DNA of 14,414 bases. Origin: DATJJW01 sp035491935. Lineage in GTDB: Bacteria; Pseudomonadota; Alphaproteobacteria; ATCC43930; CGMCC-115725. The position numbers and the translations under genes are program-made. Positions 6,837 to 13,256 of the stretch are shown here, in pieces (the stretch's first letter is position 1; each line of letters starts with the position of its first letter). Under the pieces are notes generated by a model that did no database searches, was not told the origin of the DNA, and saw nothing but the letters and a program-made list of their open reading frames with translations. The DNA lies in NCBI GenBank assembly GCA_035491935.1, contig DATJJW010000057.1:1-14414 (forward strand), given 5' to 3'.

Positions 6837-7877
6837 TTAATACATGCTTATCAGAACGTTCTTGAGCGTCTTCATTTCTTCTAGCGCACGGCCAGTGCCG
6901 AGCGCCACGCAAGACAGTGCTTCCTCCGCGATCGAGACCGGCAGACCGGTCGCGTGGCGCAGGATGAAATCGAGATTGCCGAGCAGCGCGCCGCCGCCGG
7001 TCAGCACGATGCCCTTGTCGACGATGTCGGCGGCCAATTCCGGCGCCGTATGCTCCAGCGCCACCTTGACCGCCTCGACGATCTGGCCGACCGGTTCGGC
7101 CAGGCTCTCGGCGATCTGGCGCTCGGAAATGACCAGTTCCTTGGGCACGCCGTTCATCAGGTCGCGGCCCTTGATTTCCATCAGCCGGCCCTCGCCGTCG
7201 CCGGGCAGGCAGGCGGAGCCGATTTCCTTCTTGATGCGCTCGGCCGAACCCTCGCCGACCAGCAGGTTATGGTTGCGGCGGATATAGGCGATGATCGCCT
7301 CGTCCATCTTGTCGCCGCCGACGCGCACCGAGCGGGCATAGACGATGCCGCCCAGCGACAGTACCGCCACCTCGGTCGTGCCGCCGCCGATATCGACGAC
7401 CATCGAGCCCGTGGGCTCGGTCACCGGCAGGCCTGCGCCGATCGCGGCGGCCATCGGCTCCTCGATCAGGTAGACGCGGCGGGCGCCGGCGCTCTCGGCC
7501 GATTCCTGGATGGCGCGGCGTTCGACTGCCGTCGAGCCCGAGGGCACGCAGATGATGATCTCGGGCGAGGCGAAGCTGCGCCGGTTATGCACTTTGCGGA
7601 TGAAGTGCTTGATCATCTCCTCCGCGACCTCGAAATCGGCGATGACGCCGTCGCGCAAGGGGCGGATGGCCTGGATGTTGCCGGGCGTGCGGCCCAGCAT
7701 CAGCTTTGCCTCGTCGCCGACGGCCAACACCTGCCGCTTGCCCTTGACCGTGGCGATTGCGACGACGGAGGGCTCGTTGAGCACGATGCCCCGGCCCTTG
7801 ACATAGACCAGTGTGTTCGCAGTGCCGAGGTCGATGGCCATGTCGGCGGACATCCACCCGAGAAGTGATCCAAACAT
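6837..7877 (-). CDS. mreB: MreB, bacterial actin homologue
   Basis: MreB forms ATP-dependent filaments on the inner membrane that orient the Rod complex. The 346-aa product has the family's length. Phosphate loop 1 is DLGTAN from D16, the catalytic-glutamate region is IEEPMAAAIG with E140, phosphate loop 2 is VDIGGGTTEV from D162, and the adenosine-binding GGG is at 294-296 (LTGGGALLGNLD). The hydrophobic N-terminus (MFGSLLGWMS) fits a membrane-binding amphipathic segment. It is the first gene of mreB-mreC-mreD-mrdA-rodA. No strong Shine-Dalgarno is seen before the ATG. The upstream 362-bp region is shared with a divergent metabolic gene. Confidence 0.98.
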   Translation of the reverse strand: MFGSLLGWMSADMAIDLGTANTLVYVKGRGIVLNEPSVVAIATVKGKRQVLAVGDEAKLMLGRTPGNIQAIRPLRDGVIADFEVAEEMIKHFIRKVHNRRSFASPEIIICVPSGSTAVERRAIQESAESAGARRVYLIEEPMAAAIGAGLPVTEPTGSMVVDIGGGTTEVAVLSLGGIVYARSVRVGGDKMDEAIIAYIRRNHNLLVGEGSAERIKKEIGSACLPGDGEGRLMEIKGRDLMNGVPKELVISERQIAESLAEPVGQIVEAVKVALEHTAPELAADIVDKGIVLTGGGALLGNLDFILRHATGLPVSIAEEALSCVALGTGRALEEMKTLKNVLISMY

Positions 7878-7960
7878 ATGCGCTTACTCAAAAGCTCGCT
7901 GAAGGAGGTACGGAGGAAAGCCTTCAAGGCCGGTTCAGGGTCGCCGGGCGGCGTTTCATT

Positions 7961-7997
7961 GGAATCGCGGCCCCACCCCCTGGCTGGCCGCGACTCC
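7961..7997 (-). repeat. 12-bp inverted repeat upstream of mreB
   Basis: The arms are GGAATCGCGGCC (7961-7972) and GGCCGCGACTCC (7986-7997) with a 13-nt loop and one mismatch. In an RNA read from the minus strand the mismatch becomes a G-U wobble, while on the plus strand it would be A-C. This mildly favours a role in the mreB leader. Function is unknown. Confidence 0.5.
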
Positions 7998-8225
7998 GGA
8001 CGCATGTTCCGGTTCGGGGGACGACTCCTAACCGCTCGGCCTGCGGGGTGCAAATGGATTCCGACAGGAAAGTGACACCAGGACGTAAAGGCCGTTGCGC
8101 TTGGCTGCGCCTTGCGCGGCGCCCATCCCCGGTTACCGCCTCCGATTGTGAGGCTTGTCCTGCTTTGGCTTCCCGGATAAGCCATGGGCTAAAACGCGGT
8201 TTCAAAAGACGCGAATCCACGACGC

Positions 8226-8231
8226 AGGAGG
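8226..8231 (+). promoter_or_regulatory. Ribosome binding site fixing the start of the 8240 gene
   Basis: GGAGGA lies about eight bases before ATG 8240. The reading frame is open far upstream, to beyond 7811, so this site and the alignment with the paralogue's N-terminus (NDDV near residue 8) decide the start. Confidence 0.75.
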
Positions 8232-8239
8232 AACGACCC

Positions 8240-9346
8240 ATGACCCTGATGATCTCGAACGACGATGTTACCCGCCTGCTGACCATGCCGGACACCATCG
8301 CGGCGCTGGAGAAATCCTATCTCCAGCTCGTCACCAAGGAATCGGTCTGCCGGCCGCGCATCGACATCCAGATCCCGACCTCGGAACCCGGCAAGGTCTA
8401 TCAATGGGGCTCGATGGAGGGTGGCTCGGTCTCGGGCTATTTCGCCGTGCGCATCAAATCTGACATCGTCTATGAGCAGGACTACAACGGCGTGCGCACG
8501 CAGGAGAAATATTGCGGCAAGCCCGGGCAATATTGCGGGCTGATCCTGCTGGTCGACACCTCCAACGGCCTGCCGGTGGCGTTCATCAATGACGGCGTGC
8601 TGCAGCATATGCGCGTCGGCGCCGACGGCGCCATCGGCGTCAAATATATGAGCCGCAAGGACTCCCATGTCGTCGGCATGCTGGGCTCGGGCGGCATGGC
8701 GCGCTCTCATGTCGACGCCTTCCTGGCGGTGCGCGACATCAAGCGCATCCAGGTCTTTTCGCCGACGCCGGCCAATCGTGAGCTTTTCGCCGAGGAGATG
8801 CGCGCCAAGCATGGTATCGAGATGGTGGTATGCGACAACCCGCGCGACGTCTACAAGGGCGCGGACATCGTCGCCGGCCTTACCGATTCCGCGGTGCCGG
8901 TGCTCAATGGCGAATGGATCGAGAAGGGGAGCCATGTGCTCAATGTCGGCGGCCGCGGCCAGCCCAATTGGGGCGTGCTCGACCGCATCGACACCTATCT
9001 GCGCTTCGGCAGCGCGCCGGCGCCCTGGGGCATCCCGGAGCTGGGCCTCGATGACGAATACATCACCTGGGCGGCGCTGCCGGATTCCGAGCATGGCCAT
9101 AGGCTGAAGAAGAAGAACGGCCGCGGCCACGGCTCGCCGATACCGGACAAGACGATCAGCCTGGCCGATATCGTCGAAGGACGGGCCAAGCCCCGCGAGC
9201 GCGACCACGTGACATATGCCGAACGGGGCAACCTCCAGGGCGCACAGTTCTGGGCCGTCGCCGGCCACGTCTACGAGCTGGCCAAGAAGGACAAGATCGA
9301 ACGGGTCATCCCGACGGAGTGGCTGCTCCAGGATATTCGGGATTAG
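8240..9346 (+). CDS. Ornithine cyclodeaminase/mu-crystallin family protein (paralogue 1)
   Basis: This 368-aa protein belongs to the family of NAD(P)-dependent ornithine cyclodeaminases, alanine dehydrogenases and ketimine reductases. The Rossmann glycine motif is GMLGSGGMAR (G149-A154 core), preceded by the substrate-side K73 (RIKSDI) and R125 (LQHMRVGADG). The segment at 237-248 reads GGRGQPNWGVLD where true ornithine cyclodeaminases have GGD/GAD; the PxWxxLD part resembles mu-crystallin. At 368 aa it is longer than the usual 310-350, with an extra loop at about 254-308 and a conserved tail (PTEWLLQDIRD). C92 and C99 are shared with paralogue 2. It converges with that paralogue on a palindromic terminator. 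A cytoplasmic reductase or dehydrogenase is likely. The substrate is unknown. Confidence 0.85.
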   Translation: MTLMISNDDVTRLLTMPDTIAALEKSYLQLVTKESVCRPRIDIQIPTSEPGKVYQWGSMEGGSVSGYFAVRIKSDIVYEQDYNGVRTQEKYCGKPGQYCGLILLVDTSNGLPVAFINDGVLQHMRVGADGAIGVKYMSRKDSHVVGMLGSGGMARSHVDAFLAVRDIKRIQVFSPTPANRELFAEEMRAKHGIEMVVCDNPRDVYKGADIVAGLTDSAVPVLNGEWIEKGSHVLNVGGRGQPNWGVLDRIDTYLRFGSAPAPWGIPELGLDDEYITWAALPDSEHGHRLKKKNGRGHGSPIPDKTISLADIVEGRAKPRERDHVTYAERGNLQGAQFWAVAGHVYELAKKDKIERVIPTEWLLQDIRD

Positions 9347-9351
9347 GACGG

Positions 9352-9379
9352 CTAGGACGGCATTTAAATGCCGTCCTAG
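9352..9379. terminator. Perfect 28-bp palindrome between convergent genes, bidirectional terminator
   Basis: CTAGGACGGCATTT followed at once by its reverse complement makes a perfect palindrome of 28 bp. It occupies the whole gap between the two convergent stop codons and includes the TAG of the minus-strand gene (9376-9378). Symmetry and place fit a two-way terminator, though the T-tract is only a short ATTTAAAT centre inside the stem. Confidence 0.65.
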
Positions 9380-10512
9380 TCCCGGATGTCCTGCAGGAAC
9401 CACTCGGTCGGAATCTCGCGGCCCAGCTTGTTTTGCTTGGCCTGCTCGTAGACCCAGCCGCCGACCGAGGAGAATTGCAGACCCTGGTTGCCGACGTTGC
9501 GGTAGAAGGTGATCTGGTCCCGTGACGTCCGGCCGGCGCATTTGCCGGTGACGAGGTCGGCGAAATCCGGCTTGTCGCCGCCCTTGCCGCGATCGTTGAA
9601 TTCCGGGCTGTCGCCGCCGAAGCCAGGCTTGGGATTTTTCGCCGGAATCATCGCCATCTGCTCGGGCGAGCCGCCGAGATATGCCGCCGGCGACATGCCG
9701 CGCTCGGCCTGGAAACGCTCGGTCTGGCGCATCTGCAGTCCCGCCGTGCCCTGGCGGACGACGAGGTCGAATTTCTCGGCTGCCTCCTCCGGCATCTCGC
9801 GTCGGCCGAGGTTGGTGACGTGCATGCCCTTCTCGATCCAGTCGGCGTCATAGACCGGCTGCATGGAATCGGTGCAGGTCGACAGGATGTCCGTGCCGCG
9901 CACGGCCTCGCGGGCGCTGTCGACGGCGCGGACCTCGATGCCGAGCTTCTTCGACATCTCCTCGGCGAAGGCCTCCCGGCGTCCGGCATTCGGACTGTAG
10001 ACCTTGCACAGCTTGATGTCGCGCACGCAGGTGAAGGCCTCCAGGAATGTCCGGGCCATGCCGCCGGAACCCAGCATGCAGACGGTGTGGGAATCCTCCC
10101 GGCTCAGCCATTTGACGCCGATACCGGCACCGCCGCCGACCCGCATATGCTGCAGGTTGCCGTCATTGATGAAGGCCAGCGGCTCGCCGTTGCGGGTCGA
10201 CAGCAGGAAGACCATGCCGCAATAGGTGCCGGGCTCGCGGCAATACTTGTCCTCGGTCCAGTTGCCGTTCGGCTCTTTCGGCCAGGTCACGATGTCGGAT
10301 TTCATGCGGATCGCCATGTAGCCGTCATTGGCGCCTTCCATGGTGCCCCAGCGGTAATAGCCGTCCGGGCGCTCGCAAGGCATGTACATGTCGATGCGCG
10401 GACGGTGCATGGCGCCGCCATAGGGCAGCTTCTTGAACGCCTCCTCCTGGACGCGGATGCAATCGCTCATCTTCAAGAGTTTGGCGACGTCGTCGTTATT
10501 GATGATGAGCAT
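9376..10512 (-). CDS. Ornithine cyclodeaminase/mu-crystallin family protein (paralogue 2)
   Basis: This 378-aa protein is clearly homologous to the product of 8240-9346 along almost its whole length: NDDV start, RPRID, YCGxxxL, FINDG-LQHMRVG, SHxVxMLGSGGMAR and the tail PTEWFLQDIRD. It has the nucleotide-binding motif GSGGMAR (148-154), K71 and R124. The segment at 236-241 is GRREMP, so the Asp typical of ornithine cyclodeaminase is missing here too. Between about 253 and 315 it carries its own, unrelated-looking loop. C91 and C98 match the cysteine pair of paralogue 1. A good ribosome site precedes the ATG. LysR lies 105 bp upstream on the same strand. Probably a cytoplasmic NAD(P)-dependent oxidoreductase of unknown substrate. 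Confidence 0.85.
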   Translation of the reverse strand: MLIINNDDVAKLLKMSDCIRVQEEAFKKLPYGGAMHRPRIDMYMPCERPDGYYRWGTMEGANDGYMAIRMKSDIVTWPKEPNGNWTEDKYCREPGTYCGMVFLLSTRNGEPLAFINDGNLQHMRVGGGAGIGVKWLSREDSHTVCMLGSGGMARTFLEAFTCVRDIKLCKVYSPNAGRREAFAEEMSKKLGIEVRAVDSAREAVRGTDILSTCTDSMQPVYDADWIEKGMHVTNLGRREMPEEAAEKFDLVVRQGTAGLQMRQTERFQAERGMSPAAYLGGSPEQMAMIPAKNPKPGFGGDSPEFNDRGKGGDKPDFADLVTGKCAGRTSRDQITFYRNVGNQGLQFSSVGGWVYEQAKQNKLGREIPTEWFLQDIRD

Positions 10513-10517
10513 TGAAG

Positions 10518-10523
10518 CCTCCC
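10518..10523 (-). promoter_or_regulatory. Ribosome binding site of paralogue 2
   Basis: On the minus strand GGGAGG stands five bases before the ATG at 10510-10512. This supports the start, which also matches the start chosen for paralogue 1. Confidence 0.7.
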
Positions 10524-10542
10524 GATTGGTATGGACCCTTCT

Positions 10543-10571
10543 CTTTTAAGCGGTGGTGGCGCGCTTGTGAA
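10543..10571 (-). promoter_or_regulatory. Possible promoter of paralogue 2
   Basis: TTCACA (10566-10571, 5/6 to TTGACA) and TAAAAG (10543-10548, 4/6 to TATAAT) are 17 bp apart on the minus strand, in the 105-bp gap after lysR. Transcription would begin near 10536. The gene may therefore be expressed both from here and by readthrough from lysR. Confidence 0.35.
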
Positions 10572-10617
10572 TCCATTGGCTGAAAAATCATGCCGAAGAC
10601 CGTGGTCGGCGCGGCAG

Positions 10618-11583
10618 CTAGGTAGGGCGCCGGAGATCCGGCCTGATGGAGGAAGACGGCGACAGCACCGAGGCGGGGATCTGCTCGCCCAGGCACCCGA
10701 TGCGCCGGAGTTCGTCGATGAGCGTCTGGAAGATCGGCGGCAGGGTCGAGCCGCGGCGCAGCACGATCCCCGTTTCGCGGATCTTCTCCGCCTCGGGGCA
10801 GGCGATGGTGCCAAGGTGGCAGGCTGCCTGGTCATCCTTCAGCCGGGCATCGGGCGCATAGGCCGCAAGGTCGCTTTCAGCCACGATCTTGAGCAGGCAA
10901 GCCATGTCGTCGGCCTCGATCGCCGCTGGCGGCGGCGTGAGGCCGGCGGCGTGGAACAACTGGTCGAAGCGCGCCCGTCCCGTCGTTGCCGTAGGCAGCG
11001 CCCAGCGCAGGCGGGAAAGATCGGCCAGCGTCAAGGGGGCCTCGGCGGTCATCGGATGGCCCTTGCGCACGATGATCCTGAGCGTATGGCGCATGACCGG
11101 CACCACCAGCAGCCGCGCATCGGCGGTGATGTCGGGGGTGATGGCGGTCAGCACCATGTCCAGCTCGCCCCGCTGCAGCATGGCGATCCGCTCGTCGGTG
11201 GTGCGCACCGTGACCTGGACGCGGATGCCGGGGCGGTTATCGATCAGCTGCGCGATCGCCGCCGGCAGCGGCCCATAACGCCAGGTTGAGCCTGCTCCAA
11301 TCGCCAGCAAACCCAGGCCACCCGTCCGCAGCGCGTCGAGATGGCGGGTGGCGCTCCGATAATTTGAATCGATGGTGCGGGCGAAATCCTCCAGCGCCTC
11401 ACCATAGATGGTCGGCATCACGCCGCGCGGCAGGCGGTCGAACAGCGGGACCCCCAGATCCTCCTCCAGTCGGCGGATTTGCTTGGATAGAGCCGGTTGG
11501 CTCGTCCCCATCACCTCGGCGGCGGTGCTGATATTGCGGTGGTCGAAAATCGTCAGGAATAGGCGAAGCTGGCGAATGTCCAT
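10618..11583 (-). CDS. LysR-family transcriptional regulator
   Basis: This 321-aa regulator has the usual N-terminal winged helix-turn-helix (about residues 3-62: RQLRLFLTIFDHRNISTAAE, then SQPALSKQIRRLEEDLGVPLFDR). A periplasmic-binding-protein-like effector domain follows (about 90-300), with GAGSTWRYGPLPAAI and the RIIVRKGHP region. I start it at ATG 11581-11583 (MDIRQLRLF), which matches typical LysR N-termini. The open frame reaches back 14 codons further, with no family resemblance there. It is divergent from tctCBA across 117 bp that contain a near-perfect palindrome, and co-directional with paralogue 2. It probably controls the transporter genes in response to a carboxylate and its own transcription. 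The effector is unknown. Confidence 0.92.
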   Translation of the reverse strand: MDIRQLRLFLTIFDHRNISTAAEVMGTSQPALSKQIRRLEEDLGVPLFDRLPRGVMPTIYGEALEDFARTIDSNYRSATRHLDALRTGGLGLLAIGAGSTWRYGPLPAAIAQLIDNRPGIRVQVTVRTTDERIAMLQRGELDMVLTAITPDITADARLLVVPVMRHTLRIIVRKGHPMTAEAPLTLADLSRLRWALPTATTGRARFDQLFHAAGLTPPPAAIEADDMACLLKIVAESDLAAYAPDARLKDDQAACHLGTIACPEAEKIRETGIVLRRGSTLPPIFQTLIDELRRIGCLGEQIPASVLSPSSSIRPDLRRPT

Positions 11584-11613
11584 CTGACATGTTCCAATGG
11601 GCATGGGAAACGA

Positions 11614-11632
11614 CAAAAATATCATATTTGTG
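11614..11632. promoter_or_regulatory. AT-rich palindrome in the lysR-tctC gap, candidate LysR operator
   Basis: The 19-bp site CAAAAATATCATATTTGTG is symmetrical about C11623 with one mismatched pair. AT-rich dyads in the divergent promoter region are typical LysR-type sites, although the classic T-N11-A spacing is not met exactly. On the minus strand the site contains TATGAT (5/6 to the -10 consensus), so binding could block the regulator's own promoter. No clear -35 was found. Confidence 0.5.
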
Positions 11633-11690
11633 GAAGATCAGCGATGCTAGGAGAGAAGCGACCAGAGCGGGAATTTTGGCTGTGGCACAG

Positions 11691-11694
11691 GGAG
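11691..11694 (+). promoter_or_regulatory. Ribosome binding site deciding a GTG start for tctC
   Basis: GGAG lies six bases before GTG 11701. Starting here puts a textbook signal peptide at the N-terminus. The upstream in-frame ATG at 11644 would add 19 charged residues before it. Confidence 0.6.
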
Positions 11695-11700
11695 AGAGCC

Positions 11701-12672
11701 GTGACTGCACCTCGCCGGGCGCTGGCCGCCCTCGCCGCATTGGCATTGCTCTGGAGCGGCATGGCCCATGCCGCCTACCCGGACCGTCCGATCACCGTGG
11801 TCGTGCCCAATCAGGCGGGCGGGCCGCTCGATCTCATGGCGCGCATCATCGCTAAGACCCTGCCGCGCTATATCGGGCAGAAGGTCATCGTCAAGAACAT
11901 CGTGGGCGGCGGCACCGCGGTCGGGGATCGCGCGGTGCTGAACGCCCCGGCGGACGGCTATACCTTCCTGTTCATCCATCAGCCGTTGATGGAAGTGGCC
12001 GCGGAAGGCATCCTCGGCGCCAAATTCACCGATTTCGTGCCGGTGGCGCGTACCGGCGGCATCGATCAGATCTATGTCGCGCGCAAAGGGGCGCCCTTCG
12101 ACAGCTTCAAGGGCATGGTCGATTGGGGCAAGGACCATCCGGGCGGCGTCCGCAACGGTGTGGCACTGATGGCCAACAACCATTTCGTGGCACTGGCGGT
12201 GACGCAGGCGACCGGCGTCAAGTTCAAGCTGATCAACGTGCCGGGCGGCGGCGGCCCGATCCTGCCGGCGCTGCTCAGCGATCAGATCGATGTGGGATTC
12301 GTCGCGCCGGAAGAGGTCGTCGCCTATGCCAAGACCGGCAAGATCGTGCCCCTGGCCCTGTTCGGCACCCAGCGCAACAAGCTGCTGCCCAACCTACCGA
12401 CGGCGAAGGAGCTGGGCTATCCGGCGCTGGGGAACCTCGACGTCTCGGCCTATTGGTGGGCGCGCAAGGATGTGCCGCTCCAGATCCGCAATACCCTCGC
12501 CGACAAGCTCGAGCAGACGATGCAGGATCCGGAGCTGCGCAAGGATTTCGAGCATTTGACCGATGATCTGGGCTTCACCAAGGGCGAGGCGCTGCAGCAC
12601 GACGTCGACGCCCGATACGCCGCCTACGAGAAGCTGGTCGACACCTTCAACATGCGCCGGGCGGCAAAATGA
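11701..12672 (+). CDS. tctC: TctC-family periplasmic substrate-binding protein of a TTT transporter
   Basis: It binds a solute in the periplasm and delivers it to the TctAB membrane complex. From the GTG start the protein is 323 aa. It has a signal peptide (MTAPRR, a hydrophobic run at about 7-20, cleavage near AHA-A at 24/25) and the family opening YPDRPITVVVPNQAGGPLDLMAR, then LPRYIGQKVIVKN, VGGG and ADGYTFL. Also typical are LINVPGGGGPILPALLSDQIDVGF (179-200) and LPTAKELGYP near 232-241. Family members bind citrate, other di- and tricarboxylates, aromatic acids or amino acids; the ligand cannot be read here. It overlaps tctB by four bases (ATGA) and lies divergent to lysR. Confidence 0.93.
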   Translation: MTAPRRALAALAALALLWSGMAHAAYPDRPITVVVPNQAGGPLDLMARIIAKTLPRYIGQKVIVKNIVGGGTAVGDRAVLNAPADGYTFLFIHQPLMEVAAEGILGAKFTDFVPVARTGGIDQIYVARKGAPFDSFKGMVDWGKDHPGGVRNGVALMANNHFVALAVTQATGVKFKLINVPGGGGPILPALLSDQIDVGFVAPEEVVAYAKTGKIVPLALFGTQRNKLLPNLPTAKELGYPALGNLDVSAYWWARKDVPLQIRNTLADKLEQTMQDPELRKDFEHLTDDLGFTKGEALQHDVDARYAAYEKLVDTFNMRRAAK

Positions 12673-13232
12673 GCGCGCCCGGCGCCAGAGGAGCCGGTAT
12701 CGGCGGCATCGGCGGTCCCGACAAACAGGCCGGCTGGTGGTCGTCGCCGACGCCGCAGCGCGACGGCATCGTCGCGTTGCTGCTGGTGCTGGGCATGGCG
12801 GTGCTGCTGATCGTTGCCCGCGGCATCCCGGATTCACCCTATGAGCCGATGGGGCCGCGTTTCCTGGCTGAAATCGTGCCGGGCATCCTTCTGATCCTGG
12901 CCCTGTTCATGGGGTTGCGCAGCCTGTTCGGTCGGAAGGCGGCGACCCGGGCAGTGGCCGGCACGATCCAAGGCGATGCCACCAGGCCACACCGCCCTGG
13001 CGTCCTGCGCGCCGCATCCGTGCTGGCCTTGGTCGTCGTCTATGCCGCGGTCCTGACCGAAGACCTCGTCGGATACCAGGCGGCGACGCTGGGCTTCCTG
13101 TGGGCGGCCGGCCTGGCGTTGGCGCCGCGCTGGAATCTGCGCAGCCTGGCGCTCATCGGCCTGGGCGGCGTCATCGCCACCACCGCCGTCTGGCTGCTGC
13201 TGACCCAGGTGCTGGAGGCCATTCCGCCATGA
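12669..13232 (+). CDS. tctB: TctB-family small membrane subunit of a TTT transporter
   Basis: TctB is the small, weakly conserved integral membrane subunit that pairs with TctA in the TTT importer. The 187-aa product has a Gly-rich soluble N-terminus (about 1-30) and a first membrane segment at about 34-52. Another lies at about 64-84. A loop rich in basic residues follows (about 86-110), then two or three helices up to the C-terminus (about 112-130, 134-152, 158-180). This matches the DUF1468/TctB layout. Its ATG overlaps the tctC stop (ATGA), a sign of translational coupling. The call leans on topology and its place between tctC and tctA. Confidence 0.88.
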   Translation: MSAPGARGAGIGGIGGPDKQAGWWSSPTPQRDGIVALLLVLGMAVLLIVARGIPDSPYEPMGPRFLAEIVPGILLILALFMGLRSLFGRKAATRAVAGTIQGDATRPHRPGVLRAASVLALVVVYAAVLTEDLVGYQAATLGFLWAAGLALAPRWNLRSLALIGLGGVIATTAVWLLLTQVLEAIPP

Positions 13233-13256
13233 CCCGCGGCATCGCGGCCTGATCCC

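Larger units (their letters stand above)
7878..8239. other. Divergent intergenic region between mreB and the first reductase-like gene
   Basis: The stretch must hold control signals for both genes. What can be seen is a 12-bp-stem inverted repeat (7961-7997) and a good ribosome site at its right end. I find no -35/-10 pair I would defend in either direction. The best plus-strand attempt, TTGTCC at 8155 with ATAAGC after 16 bp, is weak. Short open frames here have no ribosome site and no recognisable protein features. Confidence 0.5.

Noticed and set aside
7878..8075. 65-codon plus-strand frame starting next to the mreB ATG
   Set aside because: No ribosome site, no recognisable protein features, and it spans the inverted repeat upstream of mreB.
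8146..8193. Candidate promoters for paralogue 1 (TTGTGA, TTGTCC or TTGGCT with downstream hexamers)
   Set aside because: Every pairing has either a poor -10 or a bad spacer; none is better than chance in this region.
8189..9541. 450-codon minus-strand frame opposite paralogue 1
   Set aside because: Antisense shadow of a gene with a good ribosome site and recognised motifs.
13229..13252. Seven-codon mini-ORF (MTRGIAA) overlapping the tctB stop
   Set aside because: It is in a different frame from tctA, so it is not a broken tctA start. Such ATGA overlaps arise by chance; a coupling role is possible but unsupported.
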